64,000 nt of DNA from Salinimicrobium gaetbulicola (lineage in GTDB: Bacteria; Bacteroidota; Bacteroidia; Flavobacteriales; Flavobacteriaceae): contig NZ_JBHTJP010000032.1 in NCBI RefSeq assembly GCF_042676025.1, positions 1,240,001 through 1,304,000 on the forward strand, given 5' to 3'. Shown here in pieces: positions 51,392 through 61,809 of this stretch. The notes beneath the pieces were generated by a model that saw nothing but the letters and a program-made list of their open reading frames with translations, was not told the origin of the DNA and searched no databases. The position numbers and the translations under genes were made by a program. Numbering within the stretch: position 1 is the stretch's first letter; each line of letters begins with the position of its first letter.

Positions 51392-52030
51392 TTAAGCCTC
51401 CTGCTCCAGATCTACCTGGAAATTGATATCCCTGACATTGACCACGGTATTTCCCGAAGCAGCCACCATCACCAAAAGATGATCTTCGCCAGGTATAATA
51501 TCAGAGATCCTGAACTGCTGGATCTTACCGGTAAGACTTATTCCATCGAACACCTCTGCTTCCTTTGCCAACTTCTGATTTACTTCTGCCAGTTTCTTTT
51601 CTATCAAAGGCTGGAAATTGAACTTCATTTTCTTTTTCAGGCTGCTATACATAAATGTATTGGCCAGCACCTGGATAAATTTATTCATGATCCAACCCCT
51701 ATTCTCCCCCTCGAGGGTATAATCTTTTACAAACACTTCCTGATCTTCGGTTCTAAATTCCAGGGCTGCGTGAAATGACATCCGTACGATCTTGTTTTTA
51801 AAAAAAGAAGTCAGGGTTTTAAGTCTCAGGATAAGAGCGAGATCAAAGTTCTCCTTCGGACTTTTCCGCAGGGAAAGAGCCTGGATCTCGGCATATTCGG
51901 TAGTATCCCCGTCACTGTTATCATCCCGAACCACTTCGCCAACCAACTCATTCCGTAGAAAGCCCTCCAGAACCTTGTAGTTGATCTTGACAGGCAGCCT
52001 TAACACGATATTTTCCTGTTTTTCCTCCAT
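51392..52030 (-). CDS. DUF4403-like beta-rich protein, 212 aa
   Basis: No signal peptide. Alternating beta pattern (LRLPVKINYKVLEGFLRNEL, LALILRLKTLTSFFKNKI, LTGKIQQFRISDIIPGEDHLLVMVAASG) resembles one repeat of SMP/BPI-like lipid-binding folds found in DUF4403, which is usually twice as long. Tentative. Function unknown. Confidence 0.6.
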   Translation of the reverse strand: MEEKQENIVLRLPVKINYKVLEGFLRNELVGEVVRDDNSDGDTTEYAEIQALSLRKSPKENFDLALILRLKTLTSFFKNKIVRMSFHAALEFRTEDQEVFVKDYTLEGENRGWIMNKFIQVLANTFMYSSLKKKMKFNFQPLIEKKLAEVNQKLAKEAEVFDGISLTGKIQQFRISDIIPGEDHLLVMVAASGNTVVNVRDINFQVDLEQEA

Positions 52031-52322
52031 ATCTGAAATTTAAACAGAAGATAAGGATTTCTAAAATTATCTTTTCCTAATGCCTTCCCAACACACACAA
52101 AAATAGCTTCTAGGAGTAAAACTGCTTTAAATTAAAAATTTAGAGTCAAAAATTTCGTGAAAGAATCAGGTCCCGATTTAAAGATCGGCTTAAAAAACCT
52201 TTTTTAGAAAAGAAGGGATGCAGATCAACCAACAACACTCAATTATCTGATTTTTAGGAATTTGTAAATAACTTAGAGTTAATTAAAGTATCTTTATACT
52301 ACCAACAATAAATTCTTGAATT

Positions 52323-52802
52323 ATGAAAAAGAAAAGCAACAACCGGTTCAAAAGATGGATCCTTATTGTATCCATAATGTTCTTTACAGTCGGGATGTAT
52401 TCCCAGGATATGAAGTCTTATGATGACGCGAAGAAAGAAATTGAAGCAGAATTCGGGATGTTCCCCTCCATGTTTGAAGTTTTTCCCGAACATGCCCTTG
52501 CGGGAGCCTGGGAGAATTTTAAAAAATTGAACAGTCCTGAAAGTAAGATCCCGCCAAAATACAGGGAATTATTACAGCTGGCAGTAGCAGCTCAGATCCC
52601 TTGTGACTATTGCATTTATTTCCACACCGCTTCGGCAAAAGCTTTTGGGGCTACAGATCAAGAGATCGAAGAGGCGGTGGCACATGGAGCGCAAACCCGG
52701 TACTGGAGTATGATCTTACAGGGAAACCAGGTTGACTTTGAAAAATTTAAAACGGAGTTCAATTCGATGATGGAGCACATGGCTGCCAAATCAAAAAAAT
52801 AA
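52323..52802 (+). CDS. Exported AhpD-like (carboxymuconolactone decarboxylase family) protein, 159 aa
   Basis: Signal-like N-terminus (WILIVSIMFFTVGMYSQ), then the CMD/AhpD domain with PCDYCIYFHTASAKAFGA, the redox CxxC plus His. AhpD proteins are thiol peroxidase partners; an exported form suggests a periplasmic redox role (inference). Monocistronic. Confidence 0.85.
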   Translation: MKKKSNNRFKRWILIVSIMFFTVGMYSQDMKSYDDAKKEIEAEFGMFPSMFEVFPEHALAGAWENFKKLNSPESKIPPKYRELLQLAVAAQIPCDYCIYFHTASAKAFGATDQEIEEAVAHGAQTRYWSMILQGNQVDFEKFKTEFNSMMEHMAAKSKK

Positions 52803-52825
52803 CTTCTCCGGAATTCAGAGAAAAG

Positions 52826-52850
52826 TCCCTTTAACAGAGGGATTTTTTTC
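52826..52850 (+). terminator. Terminator after the AhpD-like gene
   Basis: TCCCT/AGGGA stem (52826-52842) followed by a T-run of 7. Confidence 0.65.
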
Positions 52851-52859
52851 TGCTTCAGG

Positions 52860-53192
52860 CTAATCTTTTGAAATATCTTCTACTACAGCATCTGCTGCAT
52901 TTGACTTTACCGAGGTAATCCCTTTTTCCATAGCACCCAAACTTGAATATATCTCGCTGGTAGCTACTACTTCTCCATTTAAAGCTTTCAAATTGAACAT
53001 ATACCCTCCGGTAGCTTCTTTCCTTTCATAATGATCATCATCAAGCGCGTTCTCCTTTACCGATTTAATACCGTTTTCACAGGAGGGTTTATCATTATAG
53101 CCCTGACTCTTCAAAATAATCTCACCATTCCCGGCCTTTAAATTGAATCGAAACTCCCCGGCTTCATCCTTTTTGATCTCAAATTTTGACAT
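52860..53192 (-). CDS. YegP family protein with two DUF1508 repeats, 110 aa
   Basis: Two copies of the DUF1508 unit: EFRFNLKAGNGEIILKSQGY then MFNLKALNGEVVATSEIY, each followed by a helix (GIKSVKENA / GITSVKSNA). Small soluble protein of unknown function; typical YegP length. Confidence 0.92.
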   Translation of the reverse strand: MSKFEIKKDEAGEFRFNLKAGNGEIILKSQGYNDKPSCENGIKSVKENALDDDHYERKEATGGYMFNLKALNGEVVATSEIYSSLGAMEKGITSVKSNAADAVVEDISKD

Positions 53193-53374
53193 GAATGTAT
53201 GTTTTGGTTGATAGTCCTTAAAAGGTAAGAATTAAAGAGTAAAAACTGCATTAAAATTTAAAAGGAGGTAGCGAAGGTTTTCTTAAAATGTAAGACTCTG
53301 AAATATTCAAGAAATACTAAAATGGTTTTAAATCAGGAATAGGAAAAACCAGGATTTTTCATATATGACAAAAA

Positions 53375-53608
53375 TTAAATTCCATCTGAAGGACCACAAC
53401 AGGACTGTAATTTCTGAACAGGTGGACAGGGAACAGAGCCGTAGCTACAAAACACACAGCAATCACCCTCTTCAGGTTTAATTCTGGTTCCGCAGTGAGA
53501 ACATTCGTAGAAAAATTGACAAGCATCTGTCGGCATTACTTCTTCTTTAGAACGCTTGCAATTAGGACAGGTAATTACTGACTTCAGAATAACTTCCATA
53601 ATCATCAT
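53375..53608 (-). CDS. GDCCxxC domain zinc-ribbon protein, 77 aa
   Basis: Cys-rich: CPNCKRSKEEVMP, YECSHCGTRI, EGDCCVFCSYGSVPCPPVQ. This is the GDCCVxC domain, often found beside metal-handling genes. The start may also be the Met four codons in. A TAATTTTG box lies at 53638-53631 upstream. Confidence 0.88.
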   Translation of the reverse strand: MMIMEVILKSVITCPNCKRSKEEVMPTDACQFFYECSHCGTRIKPEEGDCCVFCSYGSVPCPPVQKLQSCCGPSDGI

Positions 53609-53702
53609 TTTGTTAAGACCTTTTAATTTACAAAATTATCAAGGTCTATTATTTTGTCTCAGGCCTTGAACTCACAGAATACTTCACCGACCAAAACAAA
53701 AA

Positions 53703-53728
53703 AAAACCACCTTGAAAAAGGTGGTTTT
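53703..53728 (-). terminator. Terminator of tRNA-Met
   Basis: Perfect 11-bp stem (AAAACCACCTT / AAGGTGGTTTT) with a 4-nt loop and a run of 9 T on the - strand. Confidence 0.9.
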
Positions 53729-53733
53729 GGTAG

Positions 53734-53806
<73 letters not shown>

Positions 53807-53817
53807 ATATTGGACTG

Positions 53818-53847
53818 CAAATATACAGTCAATTTTCATTTCCCCAA
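53818..53847 (-). promoter_or_regulatory. Promoter of tRNA-Met
   Basis: TTG (53847-53845), 19-nt spacer, TATATTTG (53825-53818): a full Bacteroidota consensus, ~12 nt before the tRNA. Confidence 0.8.
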
Positions 53848-53935
53848 AGCTTTTATGAAAAATAATTTCTTTAGCAATTCACCTTACCACTTACTATACT
53901 TGCTGTCAACGAATTGTACGGTAAAAAAATTTTTA

Positions 53936-54118
53936 TTACTGCTCAATACTTCCGGCCTCAAAAGAAACCAGTTCACCGTCTTCAAAACTGGCATGTACCT
54001 CTATAGGGTTACAACAGACTTCACAATCTTCAATATACCTCTGATCTGAGACCGAAGGATCCAGTAAAACAGAAATCTCTTCCCAACAATAGGGACATTG
54101 AAAAAAGTGTTCCAGCAT
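53936..54118 (-). CDS. CPXCG motif Cys-rich protein, 60 aa
   Basis: FFQCPYCWEEI and EDCEVCCNPIEV give two Cys pairs of the CPXCG family, a likely zinc ribbon. It starts 2 bp after the TolC stop, at the tail of the efflux operon. Function unknown. Confidence 0.88.
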   Translation of the reverse strand: MLEHFFQCPYCWEEISVLLDPSVSDQRYIEDCEVCCNPIEVHASFEDGELVSFEAGSIEQ

Positions 54119-54120
54119 AG

Positions 54121-55452
54121 TTAGTATTCCACATTCAACAATTGGCCGGTAAGCCTTAACAGCTCCAACTCTGCTAATTTAGCTTCATATTTGGCAAGGT
54201 TGAGACTTGTTTCGGCATTCAAAAGGTTTATTTGGGCCTGGCGGAATTCAATAGAAGTGACCTGTCCAAGTTTATATTGTTCCTGGGTACGATTAAAGTT
54301 ATCGAGGTTGGTAGCCACATTCTCTTCCTGCACATGAAAAATATAGAGTTTATTCTCATAAGTCCCAAGGGCGTTGGCTATATCTCGTCGCACTTCCAGT
54401 TCGACCTGCTCCTTTAATAGCTTCTGGTTATCATTAACTATCCGGGAATTCTTGGTTTGCACCCTGGTGCGCCCACCGTCAAAAATATTCCAGGTAAGAT
54501 TTACCCCTGCCGAAAGTCCTGTGGTGGTAGTCGTTGAACCCGGAAAAAAAGCTGTAGGTCCTCCAATATTCTGATTCCAGCCATAAGAGCCGGTTAAACC
54601 TACCGATGGTAAATATCCCGATCTGTTTACTTTAATATCATATTCGCTTATAGCAATAGAAGACTCGCTTTGAAGGATCCGAACATTATTTTCAGCTGCC
54701 TGTGCGATTAAATTTTCCAATTGCAACTTCGGAATAAAGGTCACCGTAGTATCTACCACATAACCCAACTCTTCCATTTCCCGGTCAAGAAGTACATTCA
54801 GATCTCTCTTTGTATTTTGCAATTGCTGCCTTGCCTGGATCAGGTTGATACTGTCATTATTGACGTCAACCCTTGCATTGAGAACCGCCAGGTTATTTGC
54901 CTGACCGTACTCATACTGATATTGAGCTCTTAATTCGCGATCCCTCGAGATCTTAAGTCCTTCCTCCAAAACATCAATATTTTCATACAACCGGGCGATC
55001 TCAAAATAAACTGTAAACAGCTGCAAAATGGTATTCTCAACTGTCTCCCTTGCTTCCAGACGCGAGAGATTGTATTCCTCCTTCAGGCTTTTAAAATTAT
55101 AATACCTGCCCAAACCATCGAATAAGACGTAGTCAACATTTAAAGACCCTCTGTAAAGCTCATTCTCTACATCATTCTGTTCAATAGTTTCTTCTCCCTG
55201 TATGTCGGTAGTGCGATCGTTCACATCATAAGATGCTCCTGCCAACCCCGTAAGGGAAGGAAGGTATCCAGAATTCCAGATACTCTGATTGTTCTCTGCG
55301 ATCTCGACCTGATTGGATGATATCTTAATTCCGTAGTTTGATTCCAGGGCAGCCTTTACAGCTTCATCTTTTGACAGAACTGTCTCCTGCCCGGCCATGT
55401 GAAAAGTCACGAGGGCAGGCAAAAAAAACATCCACTTAAATATTCGCTTCAT
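54121..55452 (-). CDS. TolC family outer-membrane efflux protein, 443 aa
   Basis: Start at MKRIFKWMFFLPALVTFHMAGQ, a signal peptide; the frame runs 19 codons further up into the RND gene. Two helical repeats with TolC-type LTWNIFDGGR and VLFDGLGR motifs and long coiled coils. Forms the outer-membrane channel of the efflux complex. Overlaps the RND gene by 17 bp. Confidence 0.93.
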   Translation of the reverse strand: MKRIFKWMFFLPALVTFHMAGQETVLSKDEAVKAALESNYGIKISSNQVEIAENNQSIWNSGYLPSLTGLAGASYDVNDRTTDIQGEETIEQNDVENELYRGSLNVDYVLFDGLGRYYNFKSLKEEYNLSRLEARETVENTILQLFTVYFEIARLYENIDVLEEGLKISRDRELRAQYQYEYGQANNLAVLNARVDVNNDSINLIQARQQLQNTKRDLNVLLDREMEELGYVVDTTVTFIPKLQLENLIAQAAENNVRILQSESSIAISEYDIKVNRSGYLPSVGLTGSYGWNQNIGGPTAFFPGSTTTTTGLSAGVNLTWNIFDGGRTRVQTKNSRIVNDNQKLLKEQVELEVRRDIANALGTYENKLYIFHVQEENVATNLDNFNRTQEQYKLGQVTSIEFRQAQINLLNAETSLNLAKYEAKLAELELLRLTGQLLNVEY

Positions 55453-58400
55453 GCTCCTCTTCTTCTTTTTGTTCTTTAATAGCTCTTTCAACTTCCTCAC
55501 TAGTAACATTGTTACCAGTAGCCAGCCATTTGGTTCCTACCTTCAGCTTATTACTTACAGAAAGCAACAATGGCAAAAGGAACAGGGTTAAAATAGTAGC
55601 GATCGCAATTCCGTAGGAGATAGATATAGCCATTGGCTTTAAAAATTGAGCCTGCCTGCTTTTTTCCAGCAATAATGGTGCAAGGCCGGCAATCGTCGTC
55701 AAGGAGGTCAAATATATGGCCCTGAAACGCGAACGTCCTGCCTGATATAAAGCCTCCTTGAATGGCAGGCCTTCCCTTAAATAACTGTTGAATTTCCCTA
55801 TCAACACCAGTCCGTCATTCACCATGATCCCCACCAGGGCAATGATCCCTAATGCCGAAAGTACATTTATAGGAAAATCATGAACCCAGTGACCCCAGGC
55901 AACGCCAATAATACTGAACGGGATCATGATCATTAATAATAAAGGCTGACTATAACTTCTGAAGGTAAATGCTATGGTCGCATAGATGAGGAAAAAGATG
56001 ATGGGAAGGACCTTTTTAGCAGATCCTGTGAGCTTTCCTGCCTCCCTGTTCTGGCCTTCGTACGATACTGAAATACTCGGATATGTCGCCAGGATCTCCG
56101 GCATCACATTCTCCTGAATATCGGTAAGGATCTCAGTAGAACTTCCGTTAGGATCTTCCATATCTGCAGTTACCCGAATTTCCCTTCTTCCGTCAAGATG
56201 GCTGATGGATTCGGTTCCTCGAATTATTTCATAGTTGGCGATCTCATCAAAAGGCACCCTGTTCCCGGAAGGCGTCACGATTCTCATTTCATCCAGGTCA
56301 TTTATGGATGAACGATTCTCCAGGTCATAACGCACCCAAACCCGAATCTCATCCTGACCACGTTGAAAACGTTGTGCCTGGGCTCCAAAAAAGCCATTTC
56401 TCACCTGCCTCATCACCTCGCTCAGATCAAGCCCTAAGGCATAAGCATTATCCTTAAGCTTTACATTGATCTCCTTGATCCCCTTTGGGTCGTTATCACT
56501 TACATCTTTCAATAAAGAGTTATTCTCAAGGTTTTCCTTAAGCTCCTCTTTGGCCGCTTCCAGTTCGTTCAAATTATTACCCAGGAGAGATACTGAAATT
56601 GGCGCGCCACCAAAATTACCTCCGGAACCAAAAGTGAGATTTTCAACCCCATAAACAGGGCCAACCTCATCTCTAATGGCATTGGTGATCTCAGGAGAGC
56701 TGAAATCCCTTTCCTCTCCAGGCAAAAGGTTTACCTGCAAAGAAGCCTTATTATTTCCAGGGCCGACTCTTTTAATGATGTTTTCTACGACCTGCTTGTT
56801 GCCGGTCTGTCTCTCTGTGAAATCTTCATTCACCCTCCAGGCCGCTTCTTCTACCATAGAGATAATAGAATCGGTTCTTTGAGGGTTCACCCCTTCGGGC
56901 ATAAGAAGGTCAATACTTACGCGGTCACTCGCGATACTCGGGAAAAGCGTTACCCTGATAATTCCTCCACCGACAGATCCAATGGTAAGGATGAGCACCG
57001 CCGCTAAGACACCCAGTGAAAAAAGCTGGTTATTCAGTACAAATTTTAGTACAGGGGAATATATTTTATCCCGCTGGTATACCATTACACGATCTCCCAG
57101 CTTATTGATACCTCTCATTTTTTGAAAAAAGGCACCAAAGCGTCTCTTTCTAGTTCTTTGATCTTTACTTTTATCACGAAGAGCTCTTGAATGTGCGATG
57201 TGAGCAGGTAGAATAACCAATGCCTCAATTAACGAGACAACAAGGGTGAGGATCACTACGGTAGATACTTCCCCAAAGAACTCTCCGATCCTGCTGTCCA
57301 GGAAAAGGAAGGTTGAAAAGGCCAGTACAGTTGTTATGATCGCAGAAATAATAGGTGGAACCACTTCCATGGTACCATCAAGCGCGGCATGAATGGGCGA
57401 TTTTCCTTTTTCGTATTGCTGATAAATATTTTCTGAGATCACGATCCCATCATCTACCAAAATACCTATCACGATGATCATTCCGAAGAGAGAAAGCACG
57501 TTAATTGTCACTCCTAAGGTCCCTGCAAAGATGAACATCCCCAGGAACGATATCGGTAATCCCAGGGCTACCCAAAATGCCAAACGAATATTAAGAAAAA
57601 GGGATAAAAAGAATAGCACTAAAAGAATTCCCATAATACCATTTTCAAGCAACAGCTGGGTTCTTTGTTCCAGGGTTATAGAAGAATCGAAAACTACGTC
57701 CAGCTGTACATTACTGCTGCGTTGATTGTATTCTTCAATATATTCCTTCACCTGCTCGGCAGTAGAAAGCAGGTCTTCATTATTGGTATTGCTAATGGTG
57801 ATGTTCACCGAAGCATTTCCGTTGAAATAAGATGCGTTAGGAGTTTCGGAAAACTGGTCCCGAATCACAGCTATTTCCCCGAGCCTGGTTATTTGACCGG
57901 TCTCTGAAGACAGTAACACCAGGTCATTCAATTCGTCAGCAAAATAGGCACGATTATTAGCCCGAATAAGATAATCTTCAGCAACGGTCTTTACCGTTCC
58001 ACCTGTTGAAAGAATATTGGCATCCGCTACCGTTCTGGCTACCTCCTCAAAGGTAAGGTCATGAGCCAAAAGGTCGGCTTCACTTACCGCGATCTCTATT
58101 TCTTCCTGTGGAAAGCCCGAGATCTCAATTTGTGAGACTCCATCTAACGTCCGCAGATCGTTCTCGATCTGTTGAGCGATCCTTTTAAGGGTTACCAGCG
58201 GTACATTCTCTCCACTCACCGCAAAGGAAATGGTAGGCCTTACAAATTCTTGTTTGGCAACAACCAGAGGTTCCATACCCGCTGGAAAAGTAGGCACTCT
58301 ATCTACCGCGTTCTTCACTTCGGTGAGCATGACATCGATATTCTCATCCTGCTCGATCTCTACAGTGATAGACCCTCCGCTTTCACGAGCTACCGAAGTG

Positions 58401-58642
58401 ACTCTGTCAATACCGACCAGGCCTTTTAAATTATCCTCGATCTTCAGAATAATACCTTCTTCGATCTCTTCAGGCGCAGAACCGGGGTAAGCTATATTTA
58501 TATTGATGATCCTTGATTCTTCCAGCGGAAAAAAGGAGGATTTCATCTGCAATGCGCCCACGATCCCGAAGATGGCGAATGCGATGATCACTACATTAAC
58601 AGCGACCTCATATTTTATAAAGTAACTTATGATCTTTCTCAA
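55436..58642 (-). CDS. RND efflux permease (AcrB/HAE1 family), 1068 aa
   Basis: Two copies of the RND unit, 12 membrane helices. The first half has the FGMIIVIGILVDDGIVISEN segment with the proton-relay Asp pair in TM4, and the second half ALGIIALVGIMVNDGLVLIG. Drug/metal specificity cannot be told. Overlaps the MFP frame by 4 bp (ATGA). Appears intact. Confidence 0.95.
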   Translation of the reverse strand: MRKIISYFIKYEVAVNVVIIAFAIFGIVGALQMKSSFFPLEESRIININIAYPGSAPEEIEEGIILKIEDNLKGLVGIDRVTSVARESGGSITVEIEQDENIDVMLTEVKNAVDRVPTFPAGMEPLVVAKQEFVRPTISFAVSGENVPLVTLKRIAQQIENDLRTLDGVSQIEISGFPQEEIEIAVSEADLLAHDLTFEEVARTVADANILSTGGTVKTVAEDYLIRANNRAYFADELNDLVLLSSETGQITRLGEIAVIRDQFSETPNASYFNGNASVNITISNTNNEDLLSTAEQVKEYIEEYNQRSSNVQLDVVFDSSITLEQRTQLLLENGIMGILLVLFFLSLFLNIRLAFWVALGLPISFLGMFIFAGTLGVTINVLSLFGMIIVIGILVDDGIVISENIYQQYEKGKSPIHAALDGTMEVVPPIISAIITTVLAFSTFLFLDSRIGEFFGEVSTVVILTLVVSLIEALVILPAHIAHSRALRDKSKDQRTRKRRFGAFFQKMRGINKLGDRVMVYQRDKIYSPVLKFVLNNQLFSLGVLAAVLILTIGSVGGGIIRVTLFPSIASDRVSIDLLMPEGVNPQRTDSIISMVEEAAWRVNEDFTERQTGNKQVVENIIKRVGPGNNKASLQVNLLPGEERDFSSPEITNAIRDEVGPVYGVENLTFGSGGNFGGAPISVSLLGNNLNELEAAKEELKENLENNSLLKDVSDNDPKGIKEINVKLKDNAYALGLDLSEVMRQVRNGFFGAQAQRFQRGQDEIRVWVRYDLENRSSINDLDEMRIVTPSGNRVPFDEIANYEIIRGTESISHLDGRREIRVTADMEDPNGSSTEILTDIQENVMPEILATYPSISVSYEGQNREAGKLTGSAKKVLPIIFFLIYATIAFTFRSYSQPLLLMIMIPFSIIGVAWGHWVHDFPINVLSALGIIALVGIMVNDGLVLIGKFNSYLREGLPFKEALYQAGRSRFRAIYLTSLTTIAGLAPLLLEKSRQAQFLKPMAISISYGIAIATILTLFLLPLLLSVSNKLKVGTKWLATGNNVTSEEVERAIKEQKEEEEHEANI

Positions 58643-59781
58643 GGCATGTCGCTTTTAGTGGAACCATTTTCTTTCTGAATGGTCACCAACATTCCTGAAT
58701 AAGCTCCCGGAACATTAGACGACAACATCTGTTCACCGTTCTCCAAACCTTTTATCACCACCGTGTTTTTTCCGAAGTAAACCGGTTTCACCGTCACAAG
58801 ATCAAGAACACTGTCCCTTACCACATATACTTTTGACCTGTCAACCAAAAGCTCCCTAGGAATCTCAATGGCGTTCTCCTCATCCCTGGCATCGATCATG
58901 GCCTGCAGGAACATACCCTCCCGGATATCTTCCCCCTGTACCTTAATGAACACCTCAATGGTTTGAGTTTCCTGGTCTACCCTGGCGTTGATCCTACTAA
59001 TTACACCGGTATAATTCTCAGTCTCGTCGAGGTTTGCCAAGGCTACTTTTTCACCAACCTTTAAAAGATCACTGAATTTTTTAGCTACCGAAACTTCCAG
59101 TTCATAAACTGAGGGGTCAATAAATTCTCCCAGTTTCTGTCCTTGCCTGATAAGGGTTCCCCGGGTTACAAGGGCTTCGGTTAAAATCCCGTCAAATGGC
59201 GCGACTATCGTATATTTCCCCAATCGCTCCTCCAGATTCCTAATGCTATAGTAATCCGAAATAATTCCGCGGCCGGTAATAAAATATTTCTCTTTCTCAG
59301 AATCGGTTTCAGGTAAGGGAGGAACTCTTTTGTTAATGTCAAAATTATTCAGTTAATTTTCCCACTTCGGAAAGGCTTCCGGGTAATCGAGCCTTAGATC
59401 GGGCATGATGGCCGTGATACTGTTGTATAGATCACTTTTAGCCGATTGTACGCTGGCAGCGTATTCCCGTGAATCAATATTCAGCAAGATCTCTCCGCGA
59501 CGATACCTCTGCCCCGGTCTAAAATCATGGCTGCTGCTCTGAAAGATCCCTTGAACTTCAGCAAAAAGTTCAAGTTTTCTAAGAGCCGTAACACTTCCAT
59601 TAGCTGGCACTGTAATAGGAACAACCCCATTTTGCACCGTGTCAACGAAAACATTTTTAACGATTTTTGAAACCTTTGGTTTTTCTTTGACGTTGCTGTC
59701 AATAATAGCTTTAGCGCCAAAGATGGCGGCGATTATAAGCACCAGGCCTATAATCGAGAGAATGATTTTTCGTGTATCCAT
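58639..59781 (-). pseudogene. RND periplasmic adaptor (HlyD/MFP), interrupted by one in-frame TAA
   Basis: Reading without the stop gives 380 codons, normal for an adaptor. The N-terminal half (to codon 142) has a membrane anchor and a lipoyl/barrel-sandwich half (VPANGSVTALRKLELFAEVQG). TAA at 59355-59353 follows PKWEN, and the same frame then continues LNNFDINKRVPPLPE to the second lipoyl half (GKYTIVAPFDGILTEALV) and the beta-barrel. No frameshift is needed. It may be a nonsense mutation, a sequencing error or a suppressed stop. A TTG at 59223 could restart the C-terminal piece. Confidence 0.88.
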
Positions 59782-59844
59782 AGTTGAATGGTTAGACTTG
59801 AAAGTCCAGCAATAGTTTAAAATTGCAAAAATATTTTGGAACTA

Positions 59845-61752
59845 TCAGTTATAGCTCTCCAGTTCTTCCTGCACGCTTTCCCATTCCTTCATCAACTTTT
59901 CCACCTCTTTCTTCTGAGAATCATACTTTTTAAGAAAATCGGGCTTTGCGATCGTTTTCTCATAATTGGTCGCCAGCTCCACATCCTTCTCCTTCAGCTC
60001 CTTCTCCAGCTTGGTGATCTTAGCCTCTATATTGCTCAATTTATTATTGAGAGATTTCACCTTCTTTTGATTTTGATAAGAATCCTTATTGCTTTCTTTA
60101 GGAGCCTGTTTCTGAATTTCCCTTTTTTCAACCTCCCTCATATCATTAAGCTTGCGTTGCTCCAGATAGAAATCAATGTCTCCCAGGTATTCTTTGATCT
60201 TATGATCTTTGAACTCATAGACCTTATTGGTAAGCCCCTGCAGGAAATCCCTGTCGTGAGAGACCAGGATAAGAGTTCCTTCAAAGCTTTTTAATGCGTC
60301 TTTAAGGACATTTTTGGATTTAATATCCAGGTGGTTGGTAGGCTCATCCATTACCAACACGTTAAAAGGTTGTAACATCAATTTTGCAAGAGCAAGCCTG
60401 TTTCTCTCCCCTCCGGAAAGCACCCTTACATATTTTTCAACTTCATCTCCCCTGAACAAGAAAGAACCTAAGATATCACGCACCTTCGCACGGTTAGATT
60501 CGTTGGCCGCATCTATCATGGTGTCAAGTACGGTTTTGGAGCCATCCAAATATTCTGCCTGGTTCTGCGCGAAGTAACCTATTTGTACATTGTGCCCTAA
60601 TTTTAATTCTCCCTTATGATCCAGGTCGCCTACAATGATCTTTGCAAGGGTTGATTTCCCCTGTCCGTTCTGGCCCACAAATGCAGTTTTAGAATCTCTT
60701 TCGATCAGCAGATCTATATTCTGAAGCACATTTTTGTTGCCATAACTTTTTGAAATATTATGAGCCTCTACCACTACTTTCCCCGGGGTAACAGAAACCG
60801 GAAATTTCAAGGTCATTACCGAATTGTCATCTTCATCTACTTCAATCCGGTCTATCTTATCAAGTTTTTTAATAAGAGATTGAGCCATGCTCGCTTTAGA
60901 AGCTTTCGCACGGAATTTTTCGATGAGTTTCTCGGTTTGCTGAATTTGCTTTTCCTGGTTCTTTTGAGAAGCCAGCTGTTGTTCCCTCAACTCCTTCCGA
61001 AGCACCAGATATTTGGAATAAGGTTTATTGAAGTCATAGATCCTTCCAAGAGAGATCTCTATGGTCCTGTTAGTGACGTTGTCCAGGAACATCTTATCGT
61101 GAGAAACGATCACTACCGCCCCGGGATAATTATTCAGAAACCCCTCCAGCCAGATGATAGATTCAATATCAAGGTGGTTGGTAGGCTCATCGAGCAGTAA
61201 AATATCATTTTGCTGAAGCAGGAGTTTCGCCAGTTCGATCCTCATTCTCCATCCTCCCGAAAAAGTGTCTGTAAGTTTATTAAAATCTTCTCTTTTAAAA
61301 CCAAGTCCCTGAAGGATCCTTTCGGTTTCACCCTGGTAATTATAACCACCATGGATCTCATATTGATGTTGCACATCGTTTAGATCCACCATAAGCTGGT
61401 GATAGGAATCACTTTCATAATCTGTACGTTCGGCCAGCTGATGATTGATCTCCTCCAGCTTCTTCTCTAAGCGTTTGATCTCCTCAAATGCCTGATACGA
61501 TTCCTCAAGCACGGTTCTTCCTTCAATAAAATCAATATCCTGCTTTAAAAAGCCGATCTTAAGATCTTTATCGGTAGCAATTTGTCCGGTATCCGGCTCC
61601 ATCTCTCCGGAAAGAATTTTGAGCATAGTAGATTTCCCAGCTCCATTCTTTCCTATAAGTCCTACCCTGTCACCAGCTCCCAGCCTAAAAGTTATTTCTT
61701 CAAACAGGTATTCCCCACCAAAGGAAACTGACAAATTGTGTATATTCAACAT
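59845..61752 (-). CDS. ABC-F family ATPase (Uup-like), 635 aa
   Basis: Two ABC domains (GKNGAGKST and GQNGQGKST; signatures FSGGWRMRI and LSGGERNRL; LLDEPTNHLD and VMDEPTNHLD), an inter-domain linker and a C-terminal coiled coil (KKVKSLNNKLSNIEAKITKL) as in Uup. No membrane part. ABC-F proteins act on ribosomes or DNA. Lies 63 bp upstream of the efflux operon. Confidence 0.92.
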   Translation of the reverse strand: MLNIHNLSVSFGGEYLFEEITFRLGAGDRVGLIGKNGAGKSTMLKILSGEMEPDTGQIATDKDLKIGFLKQDIDFIEGRTVLEESYQAFEEIKRLEKKLEEINHQLAERTDYESDSYHQLMVDLNDVQHQYEIHGGYNYQGETERILQGLGFKREDFNKLTDTFSGGWRMRIELAKLLLQQNDILLLDEPTNHLDIESIIWLEGFLNNYPGAVVIVSHDKMFLDNVTNRTIEISLGRIYDFNKPYSKYLVLRKELREQQLASQKNQEKQIQQTEKLIEKFRAKASKASMAQSLIKKLDKIDRIEVDEDDNSVMTLKFPVSVTPGKVVVEAHNISKSYGNKNVLQNIDLLIERDSKTAFVGQNGQGKSTLAKIIVGDLDHKGELKLGHNVQIGYFAQNQAEYLDGSKTVLDTMIDAANESNRAKVRDILGSFLFRGDEVEKYVRVLSGGERNRLALAKLMLQPFNVLVMDEPTNHLDIKSKNVLKDALKSFEGTLILVSHDRDFLQGLTNKVYEFKDHKIKEYLGDIDFYLEQRKLNDMREVEKREIQKQAPKESNKDSYQNQKKVKSLNNKLSNIEAKITKLEKELKEKDVELATNYEKTIAKPDFLKKYDSQKKEVEKLMKEWESVQEELESYN

Positions 61753-61809
61753 TCTTTTCCGTTATTTTTTTGCAAAGATGCTTAAATTTACGTCGCAAAA
61801 AAAACTCCC

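Noticed and set aside
58639..59223. Separate 194-aa adaptor gene from a TTG start
   Set aside because: It reads in the same frame as the upstream 142-aa part and the linking 43 codons look like normal adaptor sequence, so one interrupted gene explains both pieces better.
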